Positions 1-12,989 of a DNA stretch of 64,000 nt are shown here, piece after piece. The translations under genes and the position numbers were made by a program. The stretch comes from Phoronis australis (lineage: Eukaryota; Phoronida; Phoronidae), in contig NMRA01000379.1 of NCBI GenBank assembly GCA_002633005.1, positions 1 to 64,000 on the forward strand, in the 5' to 3' direction. Each line of letters starts with the position of its first letter. Position 1 is the first letter of the stretch. The notes below the pieces were generated by a model. The model was not told the DNA's origin. It saw only the letters and a program-made list of their open reading frames with translations, and ran no database searches.

Positions 1-434
1 GTAGAGGTGAAAATTTTTATGTCTTGTTCATAAGCAGACGGTGTACTCTAATGTTGTCAAAAGATGTACATTTGTCATGAATAAAACAGGAAACATCGAC
101 AATGTGACATAGGATTAAATGTTGGATTATTTTAACGTACTCACAGTACGTGCCACGACAGACAAAATGAGCTGGACTTTCCTGTCATGGTGGCTAGGCA
201 GAAGTCAAAATAATCGTCAGAGTAGCCTTACTTCACGACCGAGAATGAAGCGGAAGCCATTCCCTCATTGAAATTTGAAGGCCTCACAGTTAATGTTAAC
301 AGAATTAGCTGTCATGATGGGAAAATGGCATTTTGCTTGATAACATTTTTCTTGTACAACAGTTACTGTAAGTTACATTTTGGCGAAGGGTACCGCCAGC
401 TGTATGGAGAGTTAAAGAACACTGAAAAACCAAC

Positions 435-596
435 CAGTAATGAGGCCGCCTCCACTGGCTGATTACAGTGTTCACAGGTGACCAGACGTCGATCGCAGGT
501 CTGCTGCAAGTGATGATCCAGTTCTTTCTTGAAAACTAACAGGCCACAGCTGTTCGGACAAGGGATACGAGCGAATCCACAGATATCCTCATGTTT
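435..596 (-). CDS. TRAF6-like, third coding exon (TRAF zinc fingers)
   Basis: 162 nt, phase 0 at both ends, after a TTTTCTTCAG acceptor. It begins '[18 protein letters not shown]', completing the finger of the previous exon, and carries the next C..H..C..C set up to '[14 protein letters not shown]'. The donor is most likely GTTGGT (434-429), the same hexamer as the previous exon uses. No convincing next exon is seen between 434 and the window edge. Confidence 0.83.
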
Positions 597-3500
597 CTGA
601 AGAAAACAGAAGAAACCCTGAGGTTGTGTTAAGGTTACACTCGCAATCACTTACAAGCAAAATTACACTAAAAGTTTCTGTGAAGTTTCGATTTACTGAC
701 AGAATCAATGGCCTCAACTTGTTCCGTACTTGGTAAGAAGGGATTAGCCTTCCAGACGAATCAGCAGGGCATTATTGTCTCAGGCCATTGAGACATTATG
801 GAACCATTTTCATAACACCAACTTGTCCGCAATAAAATGATTCTTTTAAAAGCGGACAGTTTCGTATAAGCTAAGGGACATTATTATTTTTATGACCAAA
901 AAACAAGGAAATTTCAGGATTATCAGTGAATGGGAATGACTTTTTGGAGTTAATAGCTTTGACCAGAGCTATAACAATAAAATCTGTTGTTTTTGTGACA
1001 TTATTGCAAATCGCCAAATCTCACCATCACGTCGCCTGCCAGAAATTCACTGAAATCAAGGATGGCGACTCTACCACTATATGCTTAAAATATTCTGCCA
1101 TACACCAAGTGGGCTTTAACTCAGCAAGCACAGATTTTGGCTGTGACACGAGAGCTTCAGGTTTCATTTCACTATGTGGCTTGTCTCAGAAAATTTTTTT
1201 TTCTGGCTGATAACGTCACTTGATTGTACAAACTACACAAGTTGTTCTCTAACTGGCAGGACAGCAAACAAGACAAAAGTCTTGAATCGTTCTCAAATTT
1301 CTAAATGCCTGAAACATTCAATCAGATCTCCTCTTATTCAGCAACAGAAATTTCCTGAAAAGAAACCTGACTTTGTGTCTAAGTTCAATGTTTACTACAA
1401 ACATTAACTCGATCCCTTTCAACTGACAGTCTGACAAATATTGACTGATCAGAAGGTTGAATTAAATGAGATCAAAGCAAGATGCTGATTTATTTGCAGC
1501 CATATTGAAGATGAAACACTTTTCTTCAAAAGACATTTTTATTGGACTATAAAAAAAATAAAAAATAAATAAAAACAAATATAATCAGTCAACGTAGACT
1601 TCGAGGGTGCTAAATCAAGGCACTTTTAATTATGGAGTGAACCAAGTTTAATGTCCCAGCAGATGCAGTCAGTGACATCACTACATCAAGACAGTACTGA
1701 GAACAGTAAAGGGGATGGTGACCATTCTTAGCAAAAATACAGACCCTTTGTTTTCTAGCTTATACATTTTCCCCTGGCGTGTGTTTACTGCTCTTGAAAC
1801 AATAGAAAGGGCTGTAAACAGCCTGGGAAAGAGTTGGCTCTGCATTCACTTTCATTGAGGAAATGTAATGTCCCGCTTCCTACTCAACACAGTCCGTGCA
1901 TGTCAGTCTAGTTTCCTCAAGGGAAGTGAATTTAGAGCCGAGATGCAGGCCATTTGCCAGACAGTAATTGAAGCAGAAAATGCCTCTGCAAGATAACCAG
2001 GAGCTTGATTTTCACTAAAAGGTTACAAAAATGGTCCTTTTTACCTTCAACAGAACCAACCTTAATATCTCTCAGTTCACAGATGAACTCACAGCCGAAT
2101 TCGCTGTTAGGACAGCAGACGGACAATTCCAGGACTTCACGTTTGGCAAAATTGTCCGGATAAATATCCTTTTCCGAGATGGATGCATTGTCGACAGGGC
2201 AACGGGGGTTGGATGCCCTAAAAGAACAGAATAGTCCATTTGAAACGCAGCAACACTTTGTCTAGCACACATGTACAAATTTTGAACAAAAGGCTGCAGT
2301 TATTAGACAACGCAATTGTATACTCTACAGCAACAATAAATTATGGTAGTCCAAACTAACATTTCTTAAAAGTCAGTATCTATATTCATTCGTGTAACTG
2401 GAATAAATACTGCATAGGATTCAGGTGCTAAAAGTCAAAAAGCATTAAATAAAAATTAGTTACTAAGAACGCAATTCCAGTTTGTCCCTTCCCTTACAAG
2501 CAAAAATATTGAGAACAATTACGTTCGTCTACTTCAACTGCAATTTTGGTCGCCTCATGATGAAGATATGATAGTCTTGGCAAAAATTGGGGGAAATAAG
2601 TTCTGCTGTGTTTTTGGACATAACGGAGAGGACAAATCTAGCAGAATCACCCATGAAATTTAAAGTAATCTTCCAAAAGTTTGAACTCGCTTTACAGGTA
2701 AGCCAAACTCCGGAAGGTGTGGAATTCAAACCTGTCACCATGACCAGTCAAAACAAGCTGTGGAGAATACCGGGACTGGGAACTGGCTTGCCTACTTGCT
2801 GTATTATAAACCACTGGGAAACACTCCCATATCAAAACATAATGTACAAAAAAATGACAGCCCATGCAGTCTTAACTCTGATCACCTATTTCTGTCCGAT
2901 GAACTGCAAGACTTTTAGCTAGACTACCAATATGTAAGAAATTTTTAAGGACAAATATAAATAAGTTTTTCAGCATTTTTATTTAATGTCTGGTATATGT
3001 CATGTGATAAACATAAATTGTGTTTCAGCGAAGCTCCATTTACAGAGATAACATGTAGAGATGGGTTTGGCAAAAATGGCTATTTATTAAAACGTAAGAA
3101 TTGAAATAATAAAAATACTGTGGAAATGTGGGTGTAGAAAAATTGCCACCTCATTGATAAGCAAGCATTTAAGCTAAAACCAATGGACCTAGAGGAAATA
3201 AAAGAAATGTGGGCAGTGGAAGGTGGTTTAAACAGTCAAAAAGAACTGAAAAATAACGGGTGTATTGAAACTGATATTGAAGTAACGCTAAAGACGCTAT
3301 CCCAGACACACAACAAACAGTCAATTAAAATGCTAAATGGCGCAGTAATCACCCATGACCTATGACACAAATTGGCAATGAGAGGGCCAGCAAGTGATAT
3401 CGTGGAGTATGGTGAAATGATATAACACAAATGAGAGGGCCAGCAAGTGATATCATGGAGTATGGTGAAATGATATAACACAAATGAGAGGGCCAGCAAG

Positions 3501-6500
3501 TGATATCGTGGAGTATGGTGAAATGATATAACACAAATGAGAGGGCCAGCAAGTGATATCGTGGAGTATGGTGAAATGATATAACACAAATGAGAATTGA
3601 GGCAAAACTCGCAAGTCATCAGATGAAAACTAGAGAAAGAGTCTAGACTAAATGCTTTCAGAAGATACAGCAAAAGAAAGAAAAAACAAACAAACAGGTG
3701 ATAGCGCATTATAATGCAATTTTATTTCACATTTGACATAATATATTGCTAACAAAGGACAGGGTACTAGGTACCTTAGGGTAATAGCTAGGTTACATTC
3801 GTTGCCAAGGATCCAATTTTTAGATAATTTTTCAATTAATTATAACAGTATAAACTTAAAACAGCATATTTTATTATTTTAAAATCCTTGATGATTAGAG
3901 AATCCTCATATGGTTACAACAATGCCTAGTTTGTAGAAACTTTTGAAAAGACATCTAGTTGATAATTAACACTGCTAGTTTCTCCTATTCATGGTGTAAT
4001 AGCCAGTATTACAGATCATGTTACTATTAGCTATTGTAAGGAGGCCAATCGAATAAAGAAATGAGAGAAAACTGACTCTGGAAAAAACTACAGCTGTTAA
4101 GTTCATGATACATGTGTGTTTAATTTGAAAACTTGAGTGCTCTTGGCATTAGTTCAGAATTCACCACTCAATCTATGAAAGGACACCAGATCCCTGGGGA
4201 GGTCAGGACTACTTCCACATGAGGTACAGGTATGCAGGGCATTGCCATTCAGATAGGTGGGTTTTACCCAACCAAATTCCCTAACGTTTCAGATTAGTCT
4301 ACCTAATTAGTCTACCTATATTACGCTTTCCATTTTAATTCTGAACAAGATGATTATTTTGGGAGTTAACATCAACAAATACATGATGATTTTAGAATTA
4401 CAAAACTTGAAAATTACACATTATCCCCAACAAGTGGTTTCTTTTTCTCTAACTCTCTCAAAGGTTGGTAATGAGTACCTGAATTTTTCAGTTGCACACC
4501 CCTCCTCTCATAAAAATGAGAACCATAGCAAGTAATTTTACACAGTCATTTCATCTAAACTGAATCTTCGTGACACTCATACATTCACGGATTAAGAAAC
4601 TGACTGCCAATCACATCCAGCTAACTGTGACAATTGTGAAAAATGCGTACAAACTAAAAATAAAAGAATTACGTGTGCCCGTCACAAAGGATAATGACAG
4701 CCATAACTCCTTGTTCTATTCTCTAAGTCAATGAAGTCCATTTGCATTCAGCCGTTAAAGCAGAGAGGAGGAAATTCTGCATCTTTTTGTCCGACTATAT
4801 TTGGATTCTTGATTGTACTGTTTAGCTGTTTCATAGAATTCAAGATTCTCGTTCTATCACCCGCATTCATGATAATTTATAAACGGCATTAATGGCAAAC
4901 AATAAGATATCATTTTATGGTGCAAAAAAGAGACTTTATTATCCAAAGATTATAAGTAAATCCATGGCTTCCCAAAGTTTATACAGTTATGTAGTGCAAT
5001 TACCAAGAATTTATTACCGTAAACGTTCGGGTTGACGCCCATGCTCAGTTAACCACCCACCCCCTACTTTAGGTGGATTTTCGATTTAACCGCCCACTGC
5101 TCGGTTAACCGCCCATCTGCGATTTTTGAAGATTTCCAGTTAAGTGCCCACCTCTCGGTTAAGCGCCCATCCCCGACTTTTAAAGATTGAAGACTTAGCG
5201 CCCAGTGCTATGCAAACGCGCAATACTGACTTTTAGATCAATGATCACAACTAGAGTGCAACGACGGCCTCCAAGCTGGCAGTTTGGCAATGTGAATTAT
5301 AATACAAGTAACGAATTCTTGTCTCGGGTCATGGATTTACTTCAAAATATAATACTTGAACGTTTTGTCACTTTATTTTCTTCCCATGTTCGCAAAGTTT
5401 AAGAACCCCGCCGGCTTCAATGCCTCTGCTTTTAGTGACGCGGTCTGCCGCGCTGAGTTTCTGTCTGCAGTGCACTAGATAAAACATATATTCGAAAAAA
5501 ATTAGGCCAGAGAAATCTGACAGTGGTTTTGCCAACCTTTCCAATTCACTTTTGGTAGGAAGCTCTCGTATTTTGAAGAATTTCCATAACTCACGGAAAG
5601 ATGTCAAATTCTCCCTATTTTGATGAGTGTAATTGCCAGGTTATCGAGGATGTGTAGCGACCGAACGGACAATGTACCTCGCTGGCCGATTTGCTGTGTC
5701 TGGATTTCTGAATTCAAAGGTTGGCAATATGTTACTGGATGTTTGTGTATCATCTTGAAGAAATAAAAAAATACAAGTAAAATTTTGTTTTTCGCTTATT
5801 GCATCTTAGACAAGTTGGTGTTAACAGATTCCGCCAAAGTCGCTGGCGGTTCTTTATAGTACGATTTCTTGTGACAGGCGTAACTGTGAATAATCGTATC
5901 CACCTAGCCTTTTAGCTTCCCGAATATTTTTGTTTCTACATTGGGCAGTTTCAGCCTGAACAAAATTCTTACCATTCGAGTCTGGCCTTTGACTCGAAAC
6001 TTGACAGCTAGCACCATAAATTTGATGTCTGCTGTGACCTCTGCAACACGTGAAGCTCGCACCTGCACGCGCGCATTTCTAAAGTGTCATCGCGTGAGAA
6101 TAGTTGCAATCCAAGTTATTGTTACTGGTCGTCTACACACTACAGCTCTAATAAGATCGCAGGACGGCACAGGGCTATTACTCACCAATTTTGTAAATTT
6201 AATTGTGATTGACTAATCTGTGGGCAACAGAACATTTCTAGGGATCATCCGCTGTTATGACACGTTTAGCAGCACTTGGCGACTTGACGATAAAGCTCTT
6301 TGAAAAGTTCTTCGCGTTCCAAGTACGTGTGTTGTGTGGTACTCTGATCATGAAGTAAGATTAACCTCCCAGGGCGGTTGTCTGTCATAATAAGCGTCCA
6401 TGTTCAGTTAACCACCCACCCTGGATTTCTTGAAATTTCACGTTTAAGCACCCATGTCTGGTTAACCGCCCACTCCCGATTTTTTGGGTTTGCCAATTTA

Positions 6501-8216
6501 ACCGCCCAGGGCATTAACCCGAACGTTTACGGTAGATGATTTGAACAGATTACAGAATTGTAAACCAGTATCACGGAGTCAATAAATGGCATTATTGACT
6601 GTTGTACCAGGTAATGCTCTGTCAAGTATTGTTGCAGATTTTTTTCATGAAGTTGCAATTACTATCGAGATTTGACCCCCAGTCTCACTCATTTTCGAAG
6701 CTTCAACCGAACTTTTGCACCAACAGTGACCACCAGTGAACCCACAAGTCTCCATTTTATTGAACCCGGATTCTGACATCAGGACACTCGTTTTAAATGA
6801 CCGTTAAACATAAACACCAGATGATGCAAACCTGCATCAGGCCACTGTTCACAGTGTCCACTATCATGCTGTTGCCTTTATGTTTTCAGGCTAAAACGTT
6901 CTCTGACTTTCAGTGCATGCCAGTTATGCAGACTCTAGCACAAGCGCTTTGAGCTTGCCAACCCAGCTTGCAATTAAATTGAAATATTAACCAAATGACA
7001 TTTGCCGATGGTTTTGCATTAAAAACACCTTCTGTGTGACTCAAAAACATGATATCTTTCTCAAAATAATCTTCTTTTGTCCATTTTGAGCACCTCCTTA
7101 AATTTCTTTCAAAATCTCTCCATAATCTTTCGGGTAAATAGACTGCAGAGTAGTTAACAATCATATTAACAAAACAAGAGAATGACATACATTGGAAAGC
7201 CCAACTATAGCCCCCTTCCATGAATTTCTTAACGGACCTAATACTAAATTATTGGCTTTCACACTCATTCATTAATATGTACTTGTTTTCTGACTCCAGA
7301 AATGTTGATGAACGCCAAGCTTGGTCTTTATCACATTGTTGAGGTCTGAAAACCAACATATTGACCTGCTACAGGGTTAAAGTCAGTAATTGTATTCATA
7401 TAATGATGACATCAGCATCATTCTATTAGTCGTCAATCTATCTTGCGCAACACGCACTTCCTTGTTAATGCAGCCTTCACTGAAAATTTTAACAATAAAA
7501 CTATATATCATATTTTATCAGCAGAATTAGTCACCTGTTAATTAAAATAAATTTCCAGTCATCACGTACATTGATAAGTCAGCGCCGTCTCTTTAATACA
7601 GGTTACAAGATGATAAACATCAGATCAGAGAAGCTGATTGAATTCAAAGGAAATTTCAGAATCTATGCTTTATGCATTGTTTTAAAATGTTTCATTTTTT
7701 TCACGAGGAACTATAAAATAGACTTTCATATTAATTTCATGAAAAAACAAGTTACAGAAAATGAAAACCAAATTAACTATAAATTAGAAAACTGCAACAG
7801 CATTTTTGAGATTTCATGTTTAACATTTAGATCAAATAAAATTTGGTTGTTTTATTGATCATGTGGTTTTGCTAAATTTCAGTAAAAAGATATGATCACC
7901 TGACCCAATTAATTACACACTGCAAAGTCAATTTGAAAAGCTTTCTAATTAAATAAATATTATATGTCACTGACTTATAATCTATAGCATTGTACAGTAA
8001 AGTTCCGTCATTTACAGACACTCAAAATAGTTCCATTAGAACAAATTCATTCTTGGTCGAATAACGAGGAACAGGATTTTTTGGTGTCCCAATTTGGCGG
8101 ACCTCCAAGATATGTCTTTTTGCATTTTACCTGAATGCCATAAAATATTCATTAAAGAAATCACATTTGTGATTTTTCAAAATTTAGGTGAAAGCATGCC
8201 TGCATCCGTGTGTGTG

Positions 8217-8247
<31 letters not shown>

Positions 8248-10653
8248 NAACGAGCAGTTGATACCCGATGTCTTGATAGTAAGTGGTGGATTGAATCAAA
8301 ACTTAGTTCTACAGATAATGAGACCCATCCTAAACATATTGAGGGTGACAAATTGTTTAAAATTCCGATTTGAAAGCTTGTAAATTGCTCGAATAGTTCA
8401 TGAAAATCACACATGATTACTAGGTTTTTGAATTTTGAAAATTGGACAAGAAATTTGACTTTTACAACCTAAAACATTTGTTTAATGCTGTAATAATATG
8501 TTCCTCATTAATTCTGCTGGGTGTGCAACATAATCTGGCCAATTACCAAACCACCAGGCAGCAGTTGGATTTTGAGGTTAGCCAAGTGTCATCATACAAT
8601 TCTTGGCATGGAGTAAACCAGGCACCTTGATGCCAAATATTAACCCCATAGTGCTCCGAAAAAATCACAACAATGTGAAACTGTAACAATCATACAAAAA
8701 TTACCCTCTAAGTCAAAAAATATCCCCTCTAAGTTAACAGAATCATTTCAAGCCACACAGACCTTCACATTCAGAAAGTTTTGTGAACTGTGCAAATCTT
8801 CACTTCACAGGCATGCCTTTCAGTGAGTTCATGTGAAGAACGCAGAGTCTGGATTTGTTTATCACAAGTACAGGGAATGATCACTAAGAGAGCGCCATTC
8901 ATAGGAGACGGCATAGGCACCTTTCACCTCAGGTGATCGAGGGCTCTGCAAACTTTTTAAATTTTCAATTTAGGACAAATTTAGGCAGACTTTCAATTTC
9001 CAAACAAAACAAATGTGGAGACACCTTTATTGCAATGTTGGCATACGTATTATACAGCATTAATACACCTTTACTAGGAATGTTGGCATACGTATTATAC
9101 AGCATTAATACACCTTTACTAGGAATTTCCTTCAACATGTGTTTGAATGTGGTAGTGTGCCATATTTGAAAATGGAAAGAGGAAATTTTAGCAAATACCA
9201 GAAAATAATAATTGAAAAATTTTAAAAACCTGGCAGTAACTGGATGCACTGTTTTCTATAACAGAATTCCAAACTGAGCACAACTTTTATTTGGCATAAA
9301 TTGCTTGCGAGGACGACGGTTGTAGCAGAGAAAACTTTTTTCTGTATACCTATAAATCGAGGGAATTTCTTATTTCATTTATTTCAAGTAGGTACACTAA
9401 ACTGGTATTACAAGACTTGCTGTTTCTTTTCATCTTTAAACCTTTTAAACCCTTTTCATATACGGTGATGTTGTTAATATCTAATTATCAATCATGGTTA
9501 TTCATTTTTTCTGTTCTGAGTTGTGATGGTCAGTGTTACAAGCCATAGGCTAGTGTGTTTCATGTGCCTTGTAACAAACCAACATTGAATTGCTCTTCAG
9601 CGGTAAGAGCAGAATGTTGTCTTAGTTTAGCAACGTTAACACAAGATCAGGGTAATTCAACACATACTCAGTTACAATACCAAGAACAGACCAGTTCAAA
9701 GAAAATCATAATTAGATGTTATTAGAAAATTTAATTGAATTTCCTTGGCGGTAATGTAATGTCAATAACAGTGTTCACTATGGTATAAATAGTTTCACTA
9801 TGGTATAAATAGTTTCACTATGGTATAAAATTATGCAGAGCAAGTTCTCATAACCTAGTTGCCCATGACTTGGTAAATGGTTATTTACTGCATGTAAGCC
9901 AACACTAGAGTATTATCTGTACTTAGATCTAGTCAGATTATCTTCACACGTGACTATATATGGTTACCGTATTATCAGACGAAAAAACAATGACATTATC
10001 TTGTAATACCGAGATCAAAAGCAAAGCCAACCAACCATTTCAGACTTGTGCTTTTTGATAACTTCCTTTACTTTGCAATCTCGTAAATTGCCCTTTTTCT
10101 AACAACTTTTTAATGGACTCATGACTAGGTGTTTTGTGGCACTTCCAAATCAGCCAACTTGTAAACGAGACAGTGTCGCCACCTGATGACTGAGTAAATG
10201 GCAATATGCACATCGCACCATGAACGTACATGAGATAACGATGCCTTTTGACTAATTGATAACCTATGCCATTTTGATTAACATCGGTTGTTATTGAGTT
10301 GACTTAATGTGACAAAAAAGGGCTTTATTTTGTAGCATTGGTGTTCAATGGATTCTAACAGGTAACTACTTTAACTTGACACAGTTATTCAAACCTCATG
10401 CCAGTAAACAATACTTGGCATGGCTAAATTCACACTCAGCGCCACGAGTGGCAAAACAGGCCATGGCATGAATGACATACTTAATAGTCACTTACCTTAT
10501 CCACTTTAATATACAGCTACGACAGAATCTGTGACCGCAGGATGTTTGGTGAGGTTCCCGGAGGGCTGAAAGGCAAATGGGGCAGGCATACTTGTCATTA
10601 AGAGACGGCACAAACTTGTAGTCATATCCCTCTTCCTTGCTATCCTGATCCAT
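435..10653 (-). CDS. TRAF6-like: TRAF6-like E3 ubiquitin ligase, 5' half (three coding exons, gene continues off the left edge)
   Basis: Three minus-strand exons splice cleanly: 10653-10496 (start codon to phase 2), 2217-2061 and 596-435, giving the first 159 residues. Residues 24-62 form a TRAF-type RING: C24, C27, C39, H41, C44, C47, C59 and D62, with aspartate as last ligand as in TRAF6. The stretch 'YPDNFAKRE' right after the RING also matches TRAF6. Then follow Cys/His pairs of TRAF zinc fingers ([22 protein letters not shown]). The remaining fingers, coiled coil and MATH domain should lie left of the window. In known TRAF6 proteins the RING builds K63-linked ubiquitin chains downstream of Toll/IL-1-type receptors; that role here is inferred from family. 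The 8.3 kb first coding intron is full of repeats. TRAF6 is favoured over TRAF2/3/5 by the RING-linker sequence, but orthology needs the MATH domain. Confidence 0.85.
597..2060 (-). other. TRAF6-like intron 2
   Basis: No coding potential recognised. AT-rich sequence with short chance open frames only. Confidence 0.6.
2061..2217 (-). CDS. TRAF6-like, second coding exon (end of RING, first zinc finger)
   Basis: The acceptor TTTTAG precedes 2217; the exon opens '[10 protein letters not shown]' after the split Arg and supplies the last RING ligands (C59, D62). It continues '[15 protein letters not shown]' into a TRAF zinc finger and ends phase 0 at Lys before a GTTGGT donor. The length of 157 nt fits the phase on both sides. 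Confidence 0.87.
3378..3589. repeat. Minisatellite, 53-bp unit x 4
   Basis: Four head-to-tail copies beginning ATGAGAGGGCCAGC at 3378, 3431, 3484 and 3537, each exactly 53 bp, with only one or two base differences; a partial fifth starts at 3590. It lies in the large TRAF6-like intron. The open frames across it on the minus strand are products of repetition. Confidence 0.95.
5017..6532. mobile_element. Non-autonomous DNA transposon with TIRs and subterminal motif arrays
   Basis: The ends are inverted repeats: CCGTAAACGTTCGGGTT at 5017 and its complement ending at 6532 (about 24 of 26 bp match). Both are flanked by TA, a possible target duplication (5015-5016, 6533-6534). Inside each end is an array of a short motif like TTAACCGCCCA: about six copies at 5040-5205 and about five at 6405-6515, all on the same strand. 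The 1.2 kb interior has no transposase-like reading frame. TA duplications occur in several superfamilies, so none is assigned. Confidence 0.75.
8207..8248. repeat. (GT)n microsatellite ending in a single N
   Basis: About 20 GT dinucleotides with one GC step, then one N at 8248, which marks an assembly break within the repeat. Confidence 0.9.
9034..9123. repeat. Tandem duplication, 45-bp unit x 2
   Basis: Two identical copies starting AATGTTGGCATACG at 9034 and 9079. No function suggested. Confidence 0.92.
9773..9829. repeat. Tandem repeat, 20-bp unit x about 3
   Basis: The unit TTTCACTATGGTATAAATAG is repeated nearly perfectly. Each unit contains TATAAAT, but nothing links it to a promoter. 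Confidence 0.9.
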
Positions 10654-10686
10654 GCTGATGTACTAGTGCACGACAGGCCATTATCA
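10496..10686 (-). CDS. TRAF6-like, first coding exon (5' UTR end plus RING)
   Basis: On the minus strand a polypyrimidine/CAG acceptor precedes position 10686, so a non-coding exon lies further upstream. The ATG is at 10653-10651, after 33 nt of UTR. The exon encodes an acidic leader and then the RING core '[13 protein letters not shown]...CGHRFCRSC'. It ends with AG before a consensus GTAAGT donor (10495-10490), phase 2. The split codon joins G at 2217 to make Arg, which confirms the splice. Confidence 0.88.
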
Positions 10687-11217
10687 CTGAAACAACAAAA
10701 AGTTTTAAAATAGAATCATTTTCTGTAGAGTGTCCTCAAAGTCAAACAAAAATAACTGCCAAAATGGTATTTTTTTAATTTTTCAAGTACTTACTGCATT
10801 GCCACCAATGTTAAAAATTTCATCTAGTGTTTCTTGATGACAGCCGTGCTAAATGAAGTTTTCAAACAATCAAGCAAAATTTGTCTTCTTTACTTTTGGG
10901 AAAAAAATTGTTGAAATTTTACTGTCCCATTATATTGAGTTCTAATTTGAAGGAACTTTACCACATTATTTTGAAGCGTTTTCTAGTTGAACACGACTTA
11001 TTTGTAATCCAAACACAGACTGTGATCTCACTGTACATCTAGGACAAGATCTGCGGTGTAGTCTTGTATGTACTTGAGACATAAGGTCAACATAACGAAG
11101 ACTCAAACTGTTCAAATAAGGCAACAGATACTGCATTTTTGCACAGGAGCATCACAGTTGAATTAAATCAGTATAAAGACAACTTTCATTCAGTAACCAT
11201 ATCTTGGTCCACTTACA

Positions 11218-11292
11218 CAACAACCTCATCTCCAAGCTTCAAAATGGCACAGATCGGTTAAGGCAATTAAGGCTTGGTTAGGGGAAATCACA
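11218..11292. repeat. Foldback repeat, copy 1 (inverted partner at 12555)
   Basis: It starts CAACCTCATCTCCAAGCTTC and ends AGGCTTGGTTAGG. The same block lies in reverse complement at 12555-12625, and each copy is itself partly self-complementary (CCAAGC(C/T)TCAA against its complement). Either these are the TIRs of a 1.4 kb element or two short foldback elements. Confidence 0.5.
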
Positions 11293-11871
11293 CGTGTAAG
11301 AATTCTGATACATTTTTACGGAAATGGCCGGAATATGATGAGTGACATTAATTTATACCACCGCAGAAATTTGCTGTTAGTATGATACAAAAAATCAAAA
11401 TGAGCGGTATTTATGCAACAATTTAAGCTTAGCTCATTGAAAAATTGCATTAAGCATACTTCAGGAAAAGAAACGCAAAAACCTCTCCAATGCCCATTGC
11501 CAGCGAGATTTCATTTGACCTCCCAGTGCACATACCGACTTCCTCAGTTATCCCCAGTGTTAGTTGAGAGGGCAACATGCTGAGCCTGTTGGGTTTGTAA
11601 TGACTTGGTTACTATATACCACACAGCTGCCTAGCAGTTATGAAACATTGTTTTGGATTGTTGCAGTTGCTTTTCTGTGTTTAAAAGTTCGTGGCTGCAT
11701 ATATCTGTCTTAATTACTAGAAACCTTCAAATTTCATTTCTGAAGCACAAAAATTGGCCCATGAATACAGTATTTTGATGTGACCAGTTTCATAGATTGT
11801 GTATATAGTGCTCTGTGGAAAGTAATTCCTGAAGTAGATAGTCTAAAGATGGCTGCTGCTTAAACATAATT

Positions 11872-12198
11872 GATATGGCTTCAGTCCATCATTAGAGGGT
11901 AATCTTACATAACAGCTGTCTCTCATGATATGGTTTCAGTCCACCATTAGAGGGTAATCTTACATAACAACTGTCTTTCATATGGTTTCAGTCCATCATT
12001 ATAGGGTAATCCTACATAACAACTGTCTCTCATGATATGGCTTCAGTCCATCATTAGATGGTAATCTTACCTAACAACTGTCTCTTATGATATGGCTTCA
12101 GTCCATCATTATAGGGTAACCTTACATGACAACTATCTCTCATGATATGGCTTCAGTCCATCATTAGAGGGTAATCTTACATAACAGTTGCCTTTCAC
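11872..12198. repeat. Minisatellite, about 55-bp unit x 6
   Basis: Six diverged copies built on ATATGG(C/T)TTCAGTCCATC, each also containing GGTAATCTTACATAACA; unit length varies about 50-56 bp. Lies upstream of the TRAF6-like start codon. Confidence 0.92.
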
Positions 12199-12554
12199 AC
12201 ACATTTTGAGTTCAATATTTTACCTATTGGAGGTATTGTAATTCAAAAGCAGGATCTATTGTGCTTCAATAAAACAGAATTTACGTGAGCACCTAAAATA
12301 TTTCAACAATAACGAAAACAGTATCGTCTGCTTCCGAATCCCGAATTGTACTAACAACAAGGCGTGTCAAAATACAGTTAGTAGAATCTGTGTTTGAAAC
12401 TTGTTTAGTTGCTGAAAACATAATCAAATTCATCACATCAATGAAGAATGGGCAAGAATCTCACGAACCGGTATTAAAGTATTCAGAAATTTAAGTGTTT
12501 GTCGCTTTTTTCAGCAGTAAACATCGTAAACAGCCTATCAGCGCGCAGAACGGA

Positions 12555-12625
12555 TATCTCCTAACCAAGCCTCAAATGGCTACACTGATCAGCATCTTGA
12601 GGCTTGGGGACGAGGTTGACGCAAC
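12555..12625. repeat. Foldback repeat, copy 2 (inverted relative to 11218)
   Basis: Reverse-complement match to 11218-11292, including CTCCTAACCAAGCCTCAA and TTGAGGCTTGGGGACGAGG. Confidence 0.5.
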
Positions 12626-12989
12626 AGGTGAATTTTCTGTACATAATGCCTTATGGAACCACATTCATCACTCTCCCTCTATCACACCTTTCCTATCCTC
12701 TCCACGGAAACCCAAATTATTACTGATCAGTTTTAATCGCCATCACCCATAGAAAGTCTATTTAAATTTTATATATATTCAGGTTATCTCTCCTCTGTCC
12801 AGGTTTTCCATCCCAGGAACATCTTCATAAGTTCCAAATCACTGATACAATATAGAATCAGTTCTGTGAGAAAGTAGGGCTATATAGCATGCTCAATTCA
12901 TTTTTGTCATAAAATTATGTACTGCAGCAGTACCCTAGAAAAACCTCCAAATTTAACTAACTTCGAAACATCATGTCTCAGACATGGCT

